Shown here: positions 38,895-49,228 of the stretch, piece by piece | How the letters are laid out: each line of letters opens with the position of its first letter | How positions within the stretch are numbered: the first letter of the stretch is position 1 | NCBI GenBank assembly: GCA_036250195.1 | Contig: JAVHZZ010000001.1 | Location: 393,758,283 to 393,822,282, forward strand | Length of the DNA: 64,000 nucleotides | DNA from: Mixophyes australis | Taxonomy: Eukaryota > Chordata > Amphibia > Anura > Limnodynastidae | Direction: 5' to 3' | The notes under the pieces: model-generated | The model's database searches: none | What the model was told of the DNA's origin: nothing | Seen by the model: the letters and a program-made list of their open reading frames with translations, nothing else | Made by a program: the position numbers and the translations under genes

Positions 38895-39359
38895 TGTTAA
38901 AGTGTGCATGTCCTTTGTAAGATCCAACATATGTGTAGGTGGGAGGTCCCAAGGACATCTCCATCTTGCACCATTAATCTTTCCTGGCACTGATGTATGT
39001 TTCTGCCATTACTCTAACAAGCCCATTGTTAGCTTGTTTAGGGAGGGCCTAGCAGTGATTAAACTGTATTTTTCTGAATTTGCACTAATAAGTGTAGGGT
39101 CTAATATATACACCCTTATAGAAGAGCTGCTTTGGTAATTTTTATTAATCTACAAGTCTTTGCAGGCTTTTTTTCTTCATTTGCACTAATAAGTGTAGGG
39201 TCTAATATATACACCCTTATAGAAGAGCTGCTTTGGTCATTTTTATTAATCTACAATTCTGTGCAAGCTTTTTTTCTTTATTTGCACTAATAAGTGTAGG
39301 GTCTAAATATACACCCAAAGACGAGTGTTCCATTGCTAACAGTCAATGATGAAGAGGAA

Positions 39360-40085
39360 GACAAGCAGGCTTGTCTGTAGAATTTGCAGGCAAATTCAAC
39401 AGTGTTACATTGAATAAACAGACACACAGGGGGAGAAGGAGAAGAGGGAGGCAGAAAATGAATCATCTTCCTCTTACTCAGGACTGTCAATGACGTTATA
39501 GTCTCTTAGTAGGCTGAGGATCAGCCTGTGACAGTCCTGGATGGTTATCATCTCCCTTTTCAAGATGAGGCGATTCCTGGCAAGCCAAATACCATCCTTA
39601 AAGCAGTTCATTAGGCTCCAGGCCTCCTGGATTGCCCCAATGATGTGGGTCCCAGGAAATAATCCATAAAATACTGAATGGTATGAAAGGCAAGTTCTGG
39701 GCACACTGTCCTTATGTTCATGTTCCAAGGCATCCAAAAGTGCCTGTGCAGTGGGGCAGTCACAAACAAAACGCTGTGCTGTTTCCCTTCTGGTGATGCA
39801 GAAGGGGCAGTGGACATATCGGAACAGGTTCCGGGAGTGCATGAATGTCCTGAGAGGCAGACCCTCCTGGATAGCTATCCATGCAATGTCTTTGTGTCTA
39901 GTAGTCAGCCTCTTAGAGGCCACATTCTCCCACACGTGTTTTGTTGTGTTTGTAATCAGCACTTTACATGAAAGGTACCTAACTAGATTATAATTTTGTG
40001 GGAATTGGGGCTGATTCGAAGCTCACTGATGAACTGGCTTTTTGCTTTTTGAATTTCAATGGCTCTTTTTAGTGCATTGTCTGGC
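39360..40085 (-). mobile_element. LINE 3' fragment (L1/Tx1-like)
   Basis: A minus-strand open frame, stop at 39474, encodes the C terminus of a non-LTR retrotransposon polyprotein: KHVWENVASKRLTTRHKDIA, then a Cys/His zinc-binding motif HCPFCITRRETAQRFVCDCP, then IWLARNRLILKREM near the end. Upstream the same protein continues in another frame (ALKRAIEIQKAKSQFISEL, about 40025-40085), so there is a frameshift near 40000. The reverse transcriptase and endonuclease are absent, as expected for 5' truncation. The 3' limit is approximate because no poly-A is visible. Clade by recollection. Confidence 0.75.
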
Positions 40086-40285
40086 ACCCTGGATTGGTGT
40101 GTGCCTGATAAAAGCACGCATCCCGGGGGGGTCAGCGCTCGTTGCCATGTATTAGCTGTAGAATTTACCTCAGTTATCCAAGAAACAGGTGGAGCGATCG
40201 TTGCGATGTATTAGCTGTAGAATTGCCTCAGTTATCCAAGAAACAGGTGGAGCGATCAAATGAACCATAACTGATTTCATGATCC
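40083..40285 (-). pseudogene. 18S rRNA fragment (antisense to + strand), with internal duplication
   Basis: The minus strand reads ATCAGTTATGGTTC, TTGATCGCTCCACCTGTT, CTTGGATAACTG, AGCTAATACAT, ACGAGCGCTGACC, GGGATGCGTGC and TTTATCAG in the order of the 5' domain of vertebrate 18S rRNA (roughly nucleotides 90-260, from memory). About 59 bp is repeated in tandem (40141-40199 and 40200-40257). It directly abuts the LINE fragment on the LINE's 5' side, in the same orientation. It is not a functional rRNA gene. Confidence 0.85.
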
Positions 40286-41320
40286 AAGGACAATTTCATC
40301 TTGCCCCACTTTTCTTTTCTGCCACTGCTGTGTGGCAATGTGTCCTAGATGTGGTAGGAACTGCCGTGTGTTTGAGTCATTGCTCTGTTGCTTACCACCC
40401 AGCCAGGTCGCTGTAGCATTTGGCTGAAAGTGTATGAAAAGCATATTGTGACTCGTGAGATGGTAAAAATTGAATGGAAATCACTGGAATTTAGTGTTAG
40501 TGAGGTTAATAATAATGTAGGTACAAAATAATAAATTATGTGATTTTACCCAAAAAAATGGAATTTTGTAAAAAATGGCTGAACAAAACCAAAATCAAAA
40601 CACGCAAGGGCGGTTTTGGCAAAGGTAATCCAGATCCAAAACCAAAACACGGGGGTCAGTGAGCATCTCTAGTAAAGATGTGCAAATATTCTTTTTTTTA
40701 ACTTTAAGAGGCTTCTTACCCACTGCTATAAAAAGACTATGCTCTTACTAGTGTTTTTAATGCTAGATAAAGCACATACTTGGCTATGTGAATGGAACCG
40801 ATTGGAGTATTTTTAGAACAAAGACAGAGATTTTTTGACACTGCCTTTCTGTTTACTTCGAAACACATTGGTTTCAATAGTGTCCTCCATTATCCTAAAG
40901 CCAGTAGGTATCCAGTCTAAATGCTCTATGCACAGTGATTAAACACCCTAGTTGAAAAACATTTAAAAAACGTTTCCACGGACAATTTGATGCCAAGATG
41001 ATGCACCTGGATGTGCACCGGCGACTTTTGAGGTCTCGTGTTTTGTGTTTTGGATCTGGATTTTCGTTATTTTTGAGGTTCGGATTTGTCTCGCAAAACA
41101 CTTGACGAAAGGTCTCGGTTCGGATTTAAGGTATTGGATTCGGATTTTTTTTGAAAAAAACATAAAAAGTTTAAAAATCAAGTTTTTGGGCTTATTTTTA
41201 CTCCTAGGCTATTATTAACCTCAATAACATTCAATAACAAGCATTTCCACTAATTTACAGTGTATTCTGAACACCTCACAATATAGTTATTAGTCCAAAA
41301 CGTTGCAACAAGGTATCTTT

Positions 41321-43530
41321 CTGGACTGCGTAGAGGAGTGGGTCACCACAATATATATTAAAAACCCTGAACTTTTATGATTCGCACCAATAAATGTACC
41401 TGGACTGCGTAGAGGAGTGGGTCACCACAATATCTTAAAAACCCTGAACTTTTATGATTCGCACCAATAATTGTACCTGGACTGCGTAGAGGAGTGGGTC
41501 ACCACAATATCTTAAAAACCCTGAACTTTTATGATTCGCACCAATAATTGTACCTGGACTGCGTAGAGGAGTGGGTCACCACAATATATTAAAAACCCTG
41601 AACTTTTATGATTCGCACCAATAATTGTACCTGGACTGCGTAGAGGAGTGGGTCACCACAATATCTTAAAATCCCTGAACTTTTATGATTCGCACCAATA
41701 ATTGTACCTGGACTGCGTAGAGGAGTGGGTCACCACAATATATTAAAAACCCTGAACTTTTATGATTCGCACCAATAATTGTACCTGGACTGCGTAGAGG
41801 AGTGGGTCACCACAATATATTAAAAACCCTGAACTTTTATGATTCGCACCAATAATTGTACCTGGACTGCGTAGAGGAGTGGGTCACCACAATATCTTAA
41901 AAACCCTGAACTTTTATGATTCGCACCAATAATTGAACCTGGACTGCGTAGAGGAGTGGGTCACCACAATATATTAAAAACCCTGAACTTTTATGATTCG
42001 CACCAATAATTGTACCTGGACTGCGTAGAGGAGTGGGTCACCACAATATCTTAAAAACCCTGAACTTTTATGATTCGCACCAATAATTGTACCTGGACTG
42101 CGTAGAGGAGTGGGTCACCACAATATATTAAAAACCCTGAACTTTTATGATTCGCACCAATAATTGTACCTGGACTGCGTAGAGGAGTGGGTCACCACAA
42201 TATATTAAAAACCCTGAACTTTTATGATTCGCACCAATAATTGTACCTGGACTGCGTAGAGGAGTGGGTCACCACAATATATTAAAAACCCTGAACTTTT
42301 ATGATTCGCACCAATAATTGTACCTGGACTGCGTAGAGGAGTGGGTCACCACAATATATTAAAAACCCTGAACTTTTATGATTCGCACCAATAATTGTAC
42401 CTGGACTGCGTAGAGGAGTGGGTCACCACAATATATTAAAAACCCTGAACTTTTATGATTCGCACCAATAATTGTACCTGGACTGCGTAGAGGAGTGGGT
42501 CACCACAATATATTAAAAACCCTGAACTTTTATGATTCGCACCAATAATTGTACCTGGACTGCGTAGAGGAGTGGGTCACCACAATATCTTAAAAACCCT
42601 GAACTTTTATGATTCGCACCAATAATTGTACCTGCACTGCGTAGAGGAGTGGGTCACCACAATATCTTAAAAACCCTGAACTTTTATGATTCGCACCAAT
42701 AATTGTACCTGGACTGCGTAGAGGAGTGGGTCACCACAATATATTAAAAACCCTGAACTTTTATGATTCGCACCAATAATTGTACCTGGACTGCGTAGAG
42801 GAGTGGGTCACCACAATATCTTAAAAACCCTGAACTTTTATGATTCGCACCAATAATTGTACCTGGACTGCGTAGAGGAGTGGGTCACCACAATATATTA
42901 AAAACCCTGAACTTTTATGATTCGCACCAATAATTGTACCTGGACTGCGTAGAGGAGTGGGTCACCACAATATCTTAAAAACCCTGAACTTTTATGATTC
43001 GCACCAATAATTGTACCTGGACTGCGTAGAGGAGTGGGTCACCACAATATATTAAAAACCCTGAACTTTTATGATTCGCACCAATAATTGTACCTGGACT
43101 GCGTAGAGGAGTGGGTCACCACAATATATTAAAAACCCTGAACTTTTATGATTCGCACCAATAATTGTACCTGGACTGCGTAGAGGAGTGGGTCACCACA
43201 ATATCTTAAAAACCCTGAACTTTTATGATTCGCACCAATAATTGTACCTGGACTGCGTAGAGGAGTGGGTCACCACAATATCTTAAAAACCCTGAACTTT
43301 TATGATTCGCACCAATAATTGTACCTGGACTGCGTAGAGGAGTGGGTCACCACAATATATTAAAAACCCTGAACTTTTATGATTCGCACCAATAATTGTA
43401 CCTGGACTGCGTAGAGGAGTGGGTCACCACAATATCTTAAAAACCCTGAACTTTTATGATTCGCACCAATAATTGTACCTGGACTGCGTAGAGGAGTGGG
43501 CACTGGGCACCACAATAAAATATATAAAAA
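41321..43530. repeat. 77-bp satellite-like array, 28 full units plus a degenerate end unit
   Basis: The unit starts CTGGACTGCGTAGAGGAGTG and ends CACCAATAATTGTAC. Unit 1 (41321) is 79 bp. Units 2-28 start every 77 bp exactly from 41400 to 43402. Unit 29 (43479) diverges after 22 bp. One site (unit position 35) alternates between C (12 units) and A (15 units). I saw only three other single-base variants (units 5, 8 and 18). Diverged relatives of the unit occur just to the right (43725-43870, 44265-44320). Confidence 0.97.
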
Positions 43531-43789
43531 ACCTTCAACAGATCTGCATTACACTACACATACGGCTGCTCCTCCATCCTCTCCATCATATACATGTTGG
43601 AGTTTTAGCGTGTGACAACCTCTTGTTTTTGATAATGTCAGTGCATTTTGAATATTTTTCAATTTGCCCCACACCACTGAATGTACTTTATCTATGATAC
43701 GCAATACGCATCTATCTATCTTGACTGCGTAGTGTGGTGGCCCCGGTACACAATTTGGTACCGAGGCCACAATATAATTAAAAAACCCT

Positions 43790-44455
43790 CCACGTGTCTG
43801 AATTCCACCAAACAAGTATCTGGACTGCATAGTGGGGTGGCCCCGGTACCCAATTTGATACCGGGGCCACAATACCTCCTCCAAACATGGTACAGACAAT
43901 TCGTCATTGAGATCCCAGACAGACAGGGTCAAAGTGTTATTGTTTGACTTTGTAAACCCAAAAAAATGTCCCTGTTGCACATAGTTGTGCAATGAAGACT
44001 GACTTTTTCATTTAAAGGCACGATCTTTCAAGTGTAGTGTTTGTAAGTCTAAGTCATATTATACTTTTGGTAAAATTGGTTTATTTTGTTCCTCTTTATG
44101 GTAATTAATTAGTAATAGAATTAAAGTATGAAATAGAATTAAAGTATGAAATAGAATTAAAGTATGAAATAGAGTGGTATAGAGTTGTAGTGTGGTATAG
44201 ATAGAGTGGTCCACACAATATAATAATAAAACCCTCAACTGGTCTGAATTCCACCAAACAAGTATCTGGACTGCGTAGTGGGGTGGCCCCGGTACCCAAT
44301 TTGATACCGGGGCCACAATACCTCCTCCAAACATGGTACAGACAATTCGTCATTGAGATCCCAGACAGACAGGGTCGAAGTGTTATTGTTTGACTTTGTA
44401 AACCCCAAAAAATGTCCCTGTTGCACATAGTCGTGCAATGGACAGTTACTTTTTT
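43790..44455. repeat. Direct duplication, about 200 bp, offset 446 bp
   Basis: 43797-43995 is repeated at 44243-44440, starting TCTGAATTCCACCAAACAAG and running through CCTCCTCCAAACATGGTACA to the CACATAGT.GTGCAATG block. It contains the near-palindrome GGCCCCGGTACC...GGTACCGGGGCC-like arm. It is part of the hAT element's 3' side. Confidence 0.9.
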
Positions 44456-44729
44456 ATTGAAAGACTCAAGCTTTCAAGTGTAGTGTTTATAAAATATAAA
44501 CAACAATACAGTAGTTTTAGAGCACGTCAATACCTCTTGTTTTAAATTATGACACGGCATTTTACTTTTGGTTTAATTTCTTGTATTTTTTTAAATTTGG
44601 TTTTACTTTTTGAACATGGCAAACGACTGTTGATTGGTCATATAATGCCAAAAAAAAAGGTCCAAGATGGAATTGTCCTTGGGCCCTCACACCCACCCTT
44701 ATGTTGTTGAAATAGGACATGCACACTTT

Positions 44730-44793
44730 AACAAACCAATCATTTCAGCGACAGGGCCTACCAAACAACTTTGGCTGAAATGATTGGTTTGTT
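44730..44793 (-). other. Stem-loop after hAT transposase stop codon (copy B)
   Basis: A 20-bp perfect stem (AACAAACCAATCATTTCAGC, 44730-44749, with 44774-44793) and a 24-nt loop, 55 nt beyond the transposase stop at 44849. Loop and flanks align with copy A (38841-38894). Two stem base pairs differ between the copies, each changed on both sides. Confidence 0.85.
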
Positions 44794-44848
44794 TGGGCCC
44801 CCACATCAAAAAAGCTATTCATCTCTCCCTGTACAGACTAAATAGGCT

Positions 44849-46651
44849 CTACTGAGGCAAGATGTCGTCCTCATCCTCAACCTCTGATTCCTCTCCCCCT
44901 ACAGTGTGTACTTCCTCCTCATCACACATTATCAATTCGTCCCCGCTGGACTCCACAACCACAGGTCCCTCTGTACTATCTGGAGGGCAGTGCTGTACTT
45001 CATTGAGGAATTGATTATTCATTTTTATAAACATCATTTTTTCAACGTTATGAGGAAGCAACCTCCTTCGCCGCTCACTGACCAGGTTCCCCGCTGCACT
45101 AAAAACTCTTTCCGAGTACACACTGGAGGGGGGACAACTCAGGTAAAATAGAGCCAATTTGTACAGGGGCTTCCAAACTGCCTTTTTTTCCTGCCAGTAA
45201 CAATATGGACTGTCTGACATGTCTACTTGGATGGTGTCAGCAAAGTAATCATCCACAATTTTTTCTATTGTGACAGCATCCAATGCAGCGACAGTAGACA
45301 TGTCTGCAATGGTTGGCAGGTCCTTCAGTCCGGACCAGATGTTATCAGCATCCCCGCCAGCGCCTCTTTTGGGAAAACTGAGCTTTTTCCTCGCAGCCAT
45401 AGATGTGGAAGAAAATGAGGGTGGAGCTGTTGGCATGTCATGGTCCTCTTCAGAGGACAATCTCCTGACCAGCAGGTCTTTGCACCGCTGTAGACTTGTG
45501 TCCGCCGGAAACAGAGACACAACATACGCTTTAAACCGAGGATCGAGCACGGTGGCCAGAATGTATTCCTCTGACTTTAAAAGAGTGACCACCCTCGGAT
45601 CCTGGCAAAGCGTACGAAGGGCTACATCCACAAGAGCTACATGCTTGCTGTAATCGCAATGGCTTACCAGCTCCTCCCTCACTTTCTCCAGCTGCTTCTG
45701 CAACAGCCTGATCAGGGGAATGACCTGACTCAAGCTGGCAGTGTCGGAACTGACTTCTCGTGTGGCAAGTTCAAATGGCTGCAGAACCTTGCACAACACG
45801 GAAATCAGTCTCCACTGCGCTTGACTGAGGCGCATCCCCACTCCTTTGCCTATGTCGTAGGTGGCTGTGTAGGCCTGAATGGCCTTTTGCTGCTCCTCCA
45901 TCCTCTGCAGCATATAGAGGGTGGAGTTCCAGCGCGTCACAACCTCTTGTTTGAGGTGATGGCAGGGCAGGTTCATGCTTTTTTGATGTGCCTCTAGTCT
46001 GCGGTAGGCACTGGCTGAATGCCGAAAGTGTCCAGCAATTTTGCGCGCCACCGCAAGCATCTCCTGCACACCCCTGTCACTCTTGAGGTAATGCTGCACC
46101 ACCAAATTAATGGTGTGGACAAAACATGGGACGTGCTGGAAATTGCCCATATTTAATGCCCGCACAATGTTACTGGCATTGTCTGACACCACAAATCCCC
46201 ATGAGAGTCTAAGTGGGGTAAGCCACTGGGAGATAATTTCCCTCATTTTCTCTAATATGTTGTCAGCGTTGTGCCTCTTATTAAAGCCTGTAATGCACAA
46301 TGTTGCCTGCCTTTGCATGAGCAGCCATTTTGTAGATGCTGCTACTGATGCAGCTGTTGCTGTTGCTGCGGAAGGGGATGCATCTACCCAGTGGGCTGTC
46401 ACAGTCATATAGTCCTTCGTTTGCCCAGAACCACTTGTCCACATGTCCGTGGTTAAGTGGACAGTGGGTACAACCGCATTTTTAAGAGCACTGAGGACAC
46501 TTGATCGTACTTCTCTGTACATTTTTGGTATCGCCTGCCTAGTGAAGTGGAATCTCGAGGGGATTTGGTACCGGGGACACAATACCTCCATCAACCCTCT
46601 AAATCCCACTCCACTGATGGCGGACACCGGGCGCACGTCTAACACCAACAT
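44849..46651 (-). pseudogene. hAT transposase, catalytic and dimerisation region (600-codon open frame)
   Basis: The open frame encodes the RNase-H-like core of a ZBED-type hAT transposase. LTTDMWTS (first catalytic Asp near residue 69), VVSDNASNIVRA (second Asp near 157), CFVHTINLVVQ (Cys-His motif near 176-179), VTRWNST (near 239-244), then VLDPRFK and the C-terminal dimerisation block SVYSERVFSAAGNLVSERRR (near 510-529). It ends in an acidic tail EESEVEDEDDILPQ. The enzyme would excise and reinsert the element in the nucleus. The apparent Met start is internal: the preceding codons belong to the BED-finger frame at 46657, one frame away, so a frameshift near 46660 separates the DNA-binding and catalytic parts. 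Confidence 0.92.
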
Positions 46652-46656
46652 TGCAG

Positions 46657-47547
46657 TTACAGCCTAGTTATACGCTTTGCAATAGGGTGACTACTATCGT
46701 ATTTTGTGGTCATGGCAAACGACTGTTGAACGGTCAATTGTTTTGTGAAAGACTTAGCGGTCTTACGACTTCCCCTCTGGGAAGATGACCGACTAACAGC
46801 AGCAACAGCAGCAGTGGCAGTAGTAGGCGTACCGCTGCAGGATTCCTCGGATGAATCCCGTATTGAGGAGGACTCAGTCTGGCTGCTGACTTGGGCTGCA
46901 GGACTGAATCTGATGGAGATTGTGGAGGAAGTTGACGAGGAGGGTGTTGCTGGTGTGTATCCAACTGGACCACGGGATTTAGGTGTCCCTGTACCGATGA
47001 GGGTCCTAGCCCCAGTTCCTGAACTAACCACTGAACTATGAAGGTTATTCAGGTGACGTATAAGGGAGGATGTTCCTAGGTGGGCAAGATCCTTACCCCT
47101 GCTTATTTGAGCTTTACATAAGCTACATATGGCCATACATTGGTTGTCTGGATTTGGATAAAAATAACTCCAGACCGAAGAGGTGCATTTTTTGGTCTTC
47201 TGACCAGGCATGACGATGGGCTTTTTCATCCCATGGACATCAGCTGTTTCCCCCCCTGGTGCCTCATTTACAATAACCACATCACCATCCTCATCATCAA
47301 GTTCCTCCACAGCGCCAGCTACATCATCAATAGCCTCCTCCCGAGCCACCTCTTCCCGTACAGTGATGGGAAGGTCAGGCTTGACAACCACCAACACCCT
47401 TGGACTCGCCTTGGGGATTTGTGATAATTTCTCTTTAGAAGGCAGAGTTGTTTGCTGTTTTGTTGCTGACAGCATAACTCTCTTCAATTTTGTTGTAGGG
47501 GGGGGGAGGAGGAGGAGGGCTAAGATCCGTGGGTGAAGCTGAACCAC
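46657..47547 (-). pseudogene. hAT transposase, BED zinc-finger region
   Basis: The frame carries a BED-type finger at residues about 120-170: SSVWSYFYP, then AICSLCKAQ (Cys141, Cys144) and SLIRHLNNLH (His165, His170), the C2H2 spacing of ZBED/hAT DNA-binding domains. An acidic segment (EELDDEDGDVVIVNE) precedes it and a Ser/Thr-rich linker follows, ending SHPIAKRITRL and a stop. The catalytic region continues in another frame from 46651. The true N terminus lies in the frame 47435-47857. The switch is at a proline-codon tract written as a run of nine G on the + strand (about 47499-47507), a typical slippage or sequencing-error site. Confidence 0.88.
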
Positions 47548-47857
47548 TAGTCATGAACACGGGCCAGGGCCTAAGCCGTTCCTTGCCACTCCGTGTCGTA
47601 AATGGCATATTGGCAACTTTACGTTTCTCCTCAGATGATTTTAAGTTTCTCTTTTTGCTACTTTTTCTTAACTTGGGCTTTTTGGATTTTACATGCCCGG
47701 TACTACGAGATTGGGCATCGGGCTTGGAAGACGACATTGATGGCATTTCATCGTCTATGTCATGACTAGTGGCAGCAGCTTCAGCATTAGGAGGAAGTGG
47801 GTCTTGATCTTTCCCTACTTTATCCTCCAAATTTTTGGTCTCCATTATATGTAGCAC
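47435..47857 (-). pseudogene. hAT transposase, N-terminal region
   Basis: The frame starts at ATG 47855-47857 (METK also possible just downstream). It encodes a low-complexity basic segment: SKKPKLRKSSKKRNLKS, probably a nuclear-localisation signal, then MPFTTRSGKERLRPWPVF and a proline run, after which the frame is lost. It directly precedes the BED-finger frame. Together the three frames would make a protein of about 1000 residues, normal for a BED-hAT transposase. Confidence 0.8.
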
Positions 47858-47860
47858 AAG

Positions 47861-49095
47861 ATACTGCAGAATGTGTGAACTTGGTAATATTGCAGTACCA
47901 ATGGACTTATACTGCTGGATTGGTTTTGCAAATTTGGTTATAATTATTATATATTTATTTTTTTTTAAATTTTTTATTTTTTTTTACTTTTTTTTTATTT
48001 TTAAAAAACTTGGGAATAGTGGGGAAATAACTATGCCCTTAGAAGCACAGAGCACAGGACACAGCACCACTGGACTGAACAGGACACGGCACAGGACCCA
48101 GCAGCACTACGGAACTCAGCAGGACAGAGCACAGGACACAGCACCACTGGACTGATACTGCAGAATGTGTGAACTTGGTAATATTGCAGTACCAATGGAC
48201 TTATACTGCTGGATTGGTTTTGCAAATTTGGTTATAATTATTATTATTATTTTTTTTTTTTAAATTTTTTTTTTTTTTTTTACTTTTTTTTTATTTTTTA
48301 AAAACTTGGGAATAATGGGGAAATAACTATGCCCTTAGAAGCACAGAGCACAGGACACAGCACCACTGGACTGAACAGGACACGGCACAGGACCCAGCAG
48401 CACTACGGAACTCAGCAGGACAGAGCACAGGACACAGCACCACTGGACTGATACTGCAGAATGTGTGAACTTGGTAATATTGCAGTACCAATGGACTTAT
48501 ACTGCTGGATTGGTTTTGCAAATTTGGTTATAATTATTATATATTTTTTTTTTTTTTTAAATTTTTTATTTTTTTTTACTTTTTTTTTATTTTTTAAAAA
48601 CTTGGGAATAATGGGGAAATAACTATGCCCTTAGAAGCACAGAGCACAGGACACAGCACCACTGGACTGAACAGGACACGGCACAGGACCCAGCAGCACT
48701 ACGGAACTCAGCAGGACAGAGCACAGGACACAGCACCACTGGACTGATACTGCAGAATGTGTAAACTTTGTAATATTGCAGTACCACTGGACTTTTACTG
48801 CTGAATGTGTGAACTTGGTAATATTGCAGTACCAATGGGCTTATACTGCAGGATTGGTTGTGCAAATTTTGTGGTTATTAAAAAAAATTAAAGTAGTTTT
48901 TGGTATTTTTTAAAAAAACTTTTTTTTATTTTTTTAAACACAGGGGAATATTGGGGAAATAACTATGCCCTTAGAAGCACAGAGCACAGGACACAGCACC
49001 ACTGGACTGAACAGGACACAGCACAGGACCCAGCAGCACCACTGACCTCAGAAGGACAGAGCACAGCACACAGCACCACTGGACTGATACTGCAG
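47861..49095. repeat. 296-bp tandem array, about four units
   Basis: Units begin at ATACTGCAGAATGTGTGAAC: 47861, 48155, 48451 and 48747, with the next junction near 49089. Each contains a poly-T/AT block, TGGGGAAATAACTATGCCC and AGCACAGAGCACAGGACACA repeats. It lies immediately 5' of the transposase start in gene orientation, so it would be leader/promoter sequence of the hAT element. The fourth unit is more diverged. Confidence 0.95.
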
Positions 49096-49228
49096 AACAC
49101 AGCACAGCACAGCACAACACAGCACAGCACTAAACAGCACTAAACAGCACAGCACTAAACAGCACAGAACTAAACAGCACAGAACTAAACAGCACAGAAC
49201 TAAACAGCACAGAACTAAACAGCACAGA
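49095..49228. repeat. 15-bp tandem repeat (CAGCACAGAACTAAA)
   Basis: Five near-perfect units plus degenerate AGCAC units, at the outer edge of the 296-bp array. The array's own AGCACAGAGCACAGGACAC motif looks like its source. Confidence 0.9.

Larger units (their letters stand above)
37885..40671 (+). mobile_element. hAT element, internally deleted, with nested LINE/18S insert
   Basis: The left end is TAGAGATGGGTGGGCTC and the inverted right end is TAGAGATGCTCACTGACC, with a perfect 8-bp duplication GTAAAGAT at 37877-37884 and 40672-40679. Only the C-terminal transposase codons remain (38436-38767). Subterminal minisatellites are present: about three units built on TTTGCACTACAAAGTGTTTGG (38140-38440) and three on CACTAATAAGTGTAGGGTC (39070-39310). 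A LINE fragment fused to 18S sequence lies at about 39360-40285. Confidence 0.9.

Noticed and set aside
40083..40285. Functional rRNA gene
   Set aside because: It covers only a small part of 18S, carries an internal duplication and substitutions, and is embedded in transposons.
41321..43530. CRISPR-like repeat array
   Set aside because: The repeats abut with no unique spacers and lie in a vertebrate transposon; this is a tandem satellite.
48031..48865. Three near-identical Cys/Val/Ser-rich minus-strand ORFs
   Set aside because: Shadows of the 296-bp tandem array, not a gene family.
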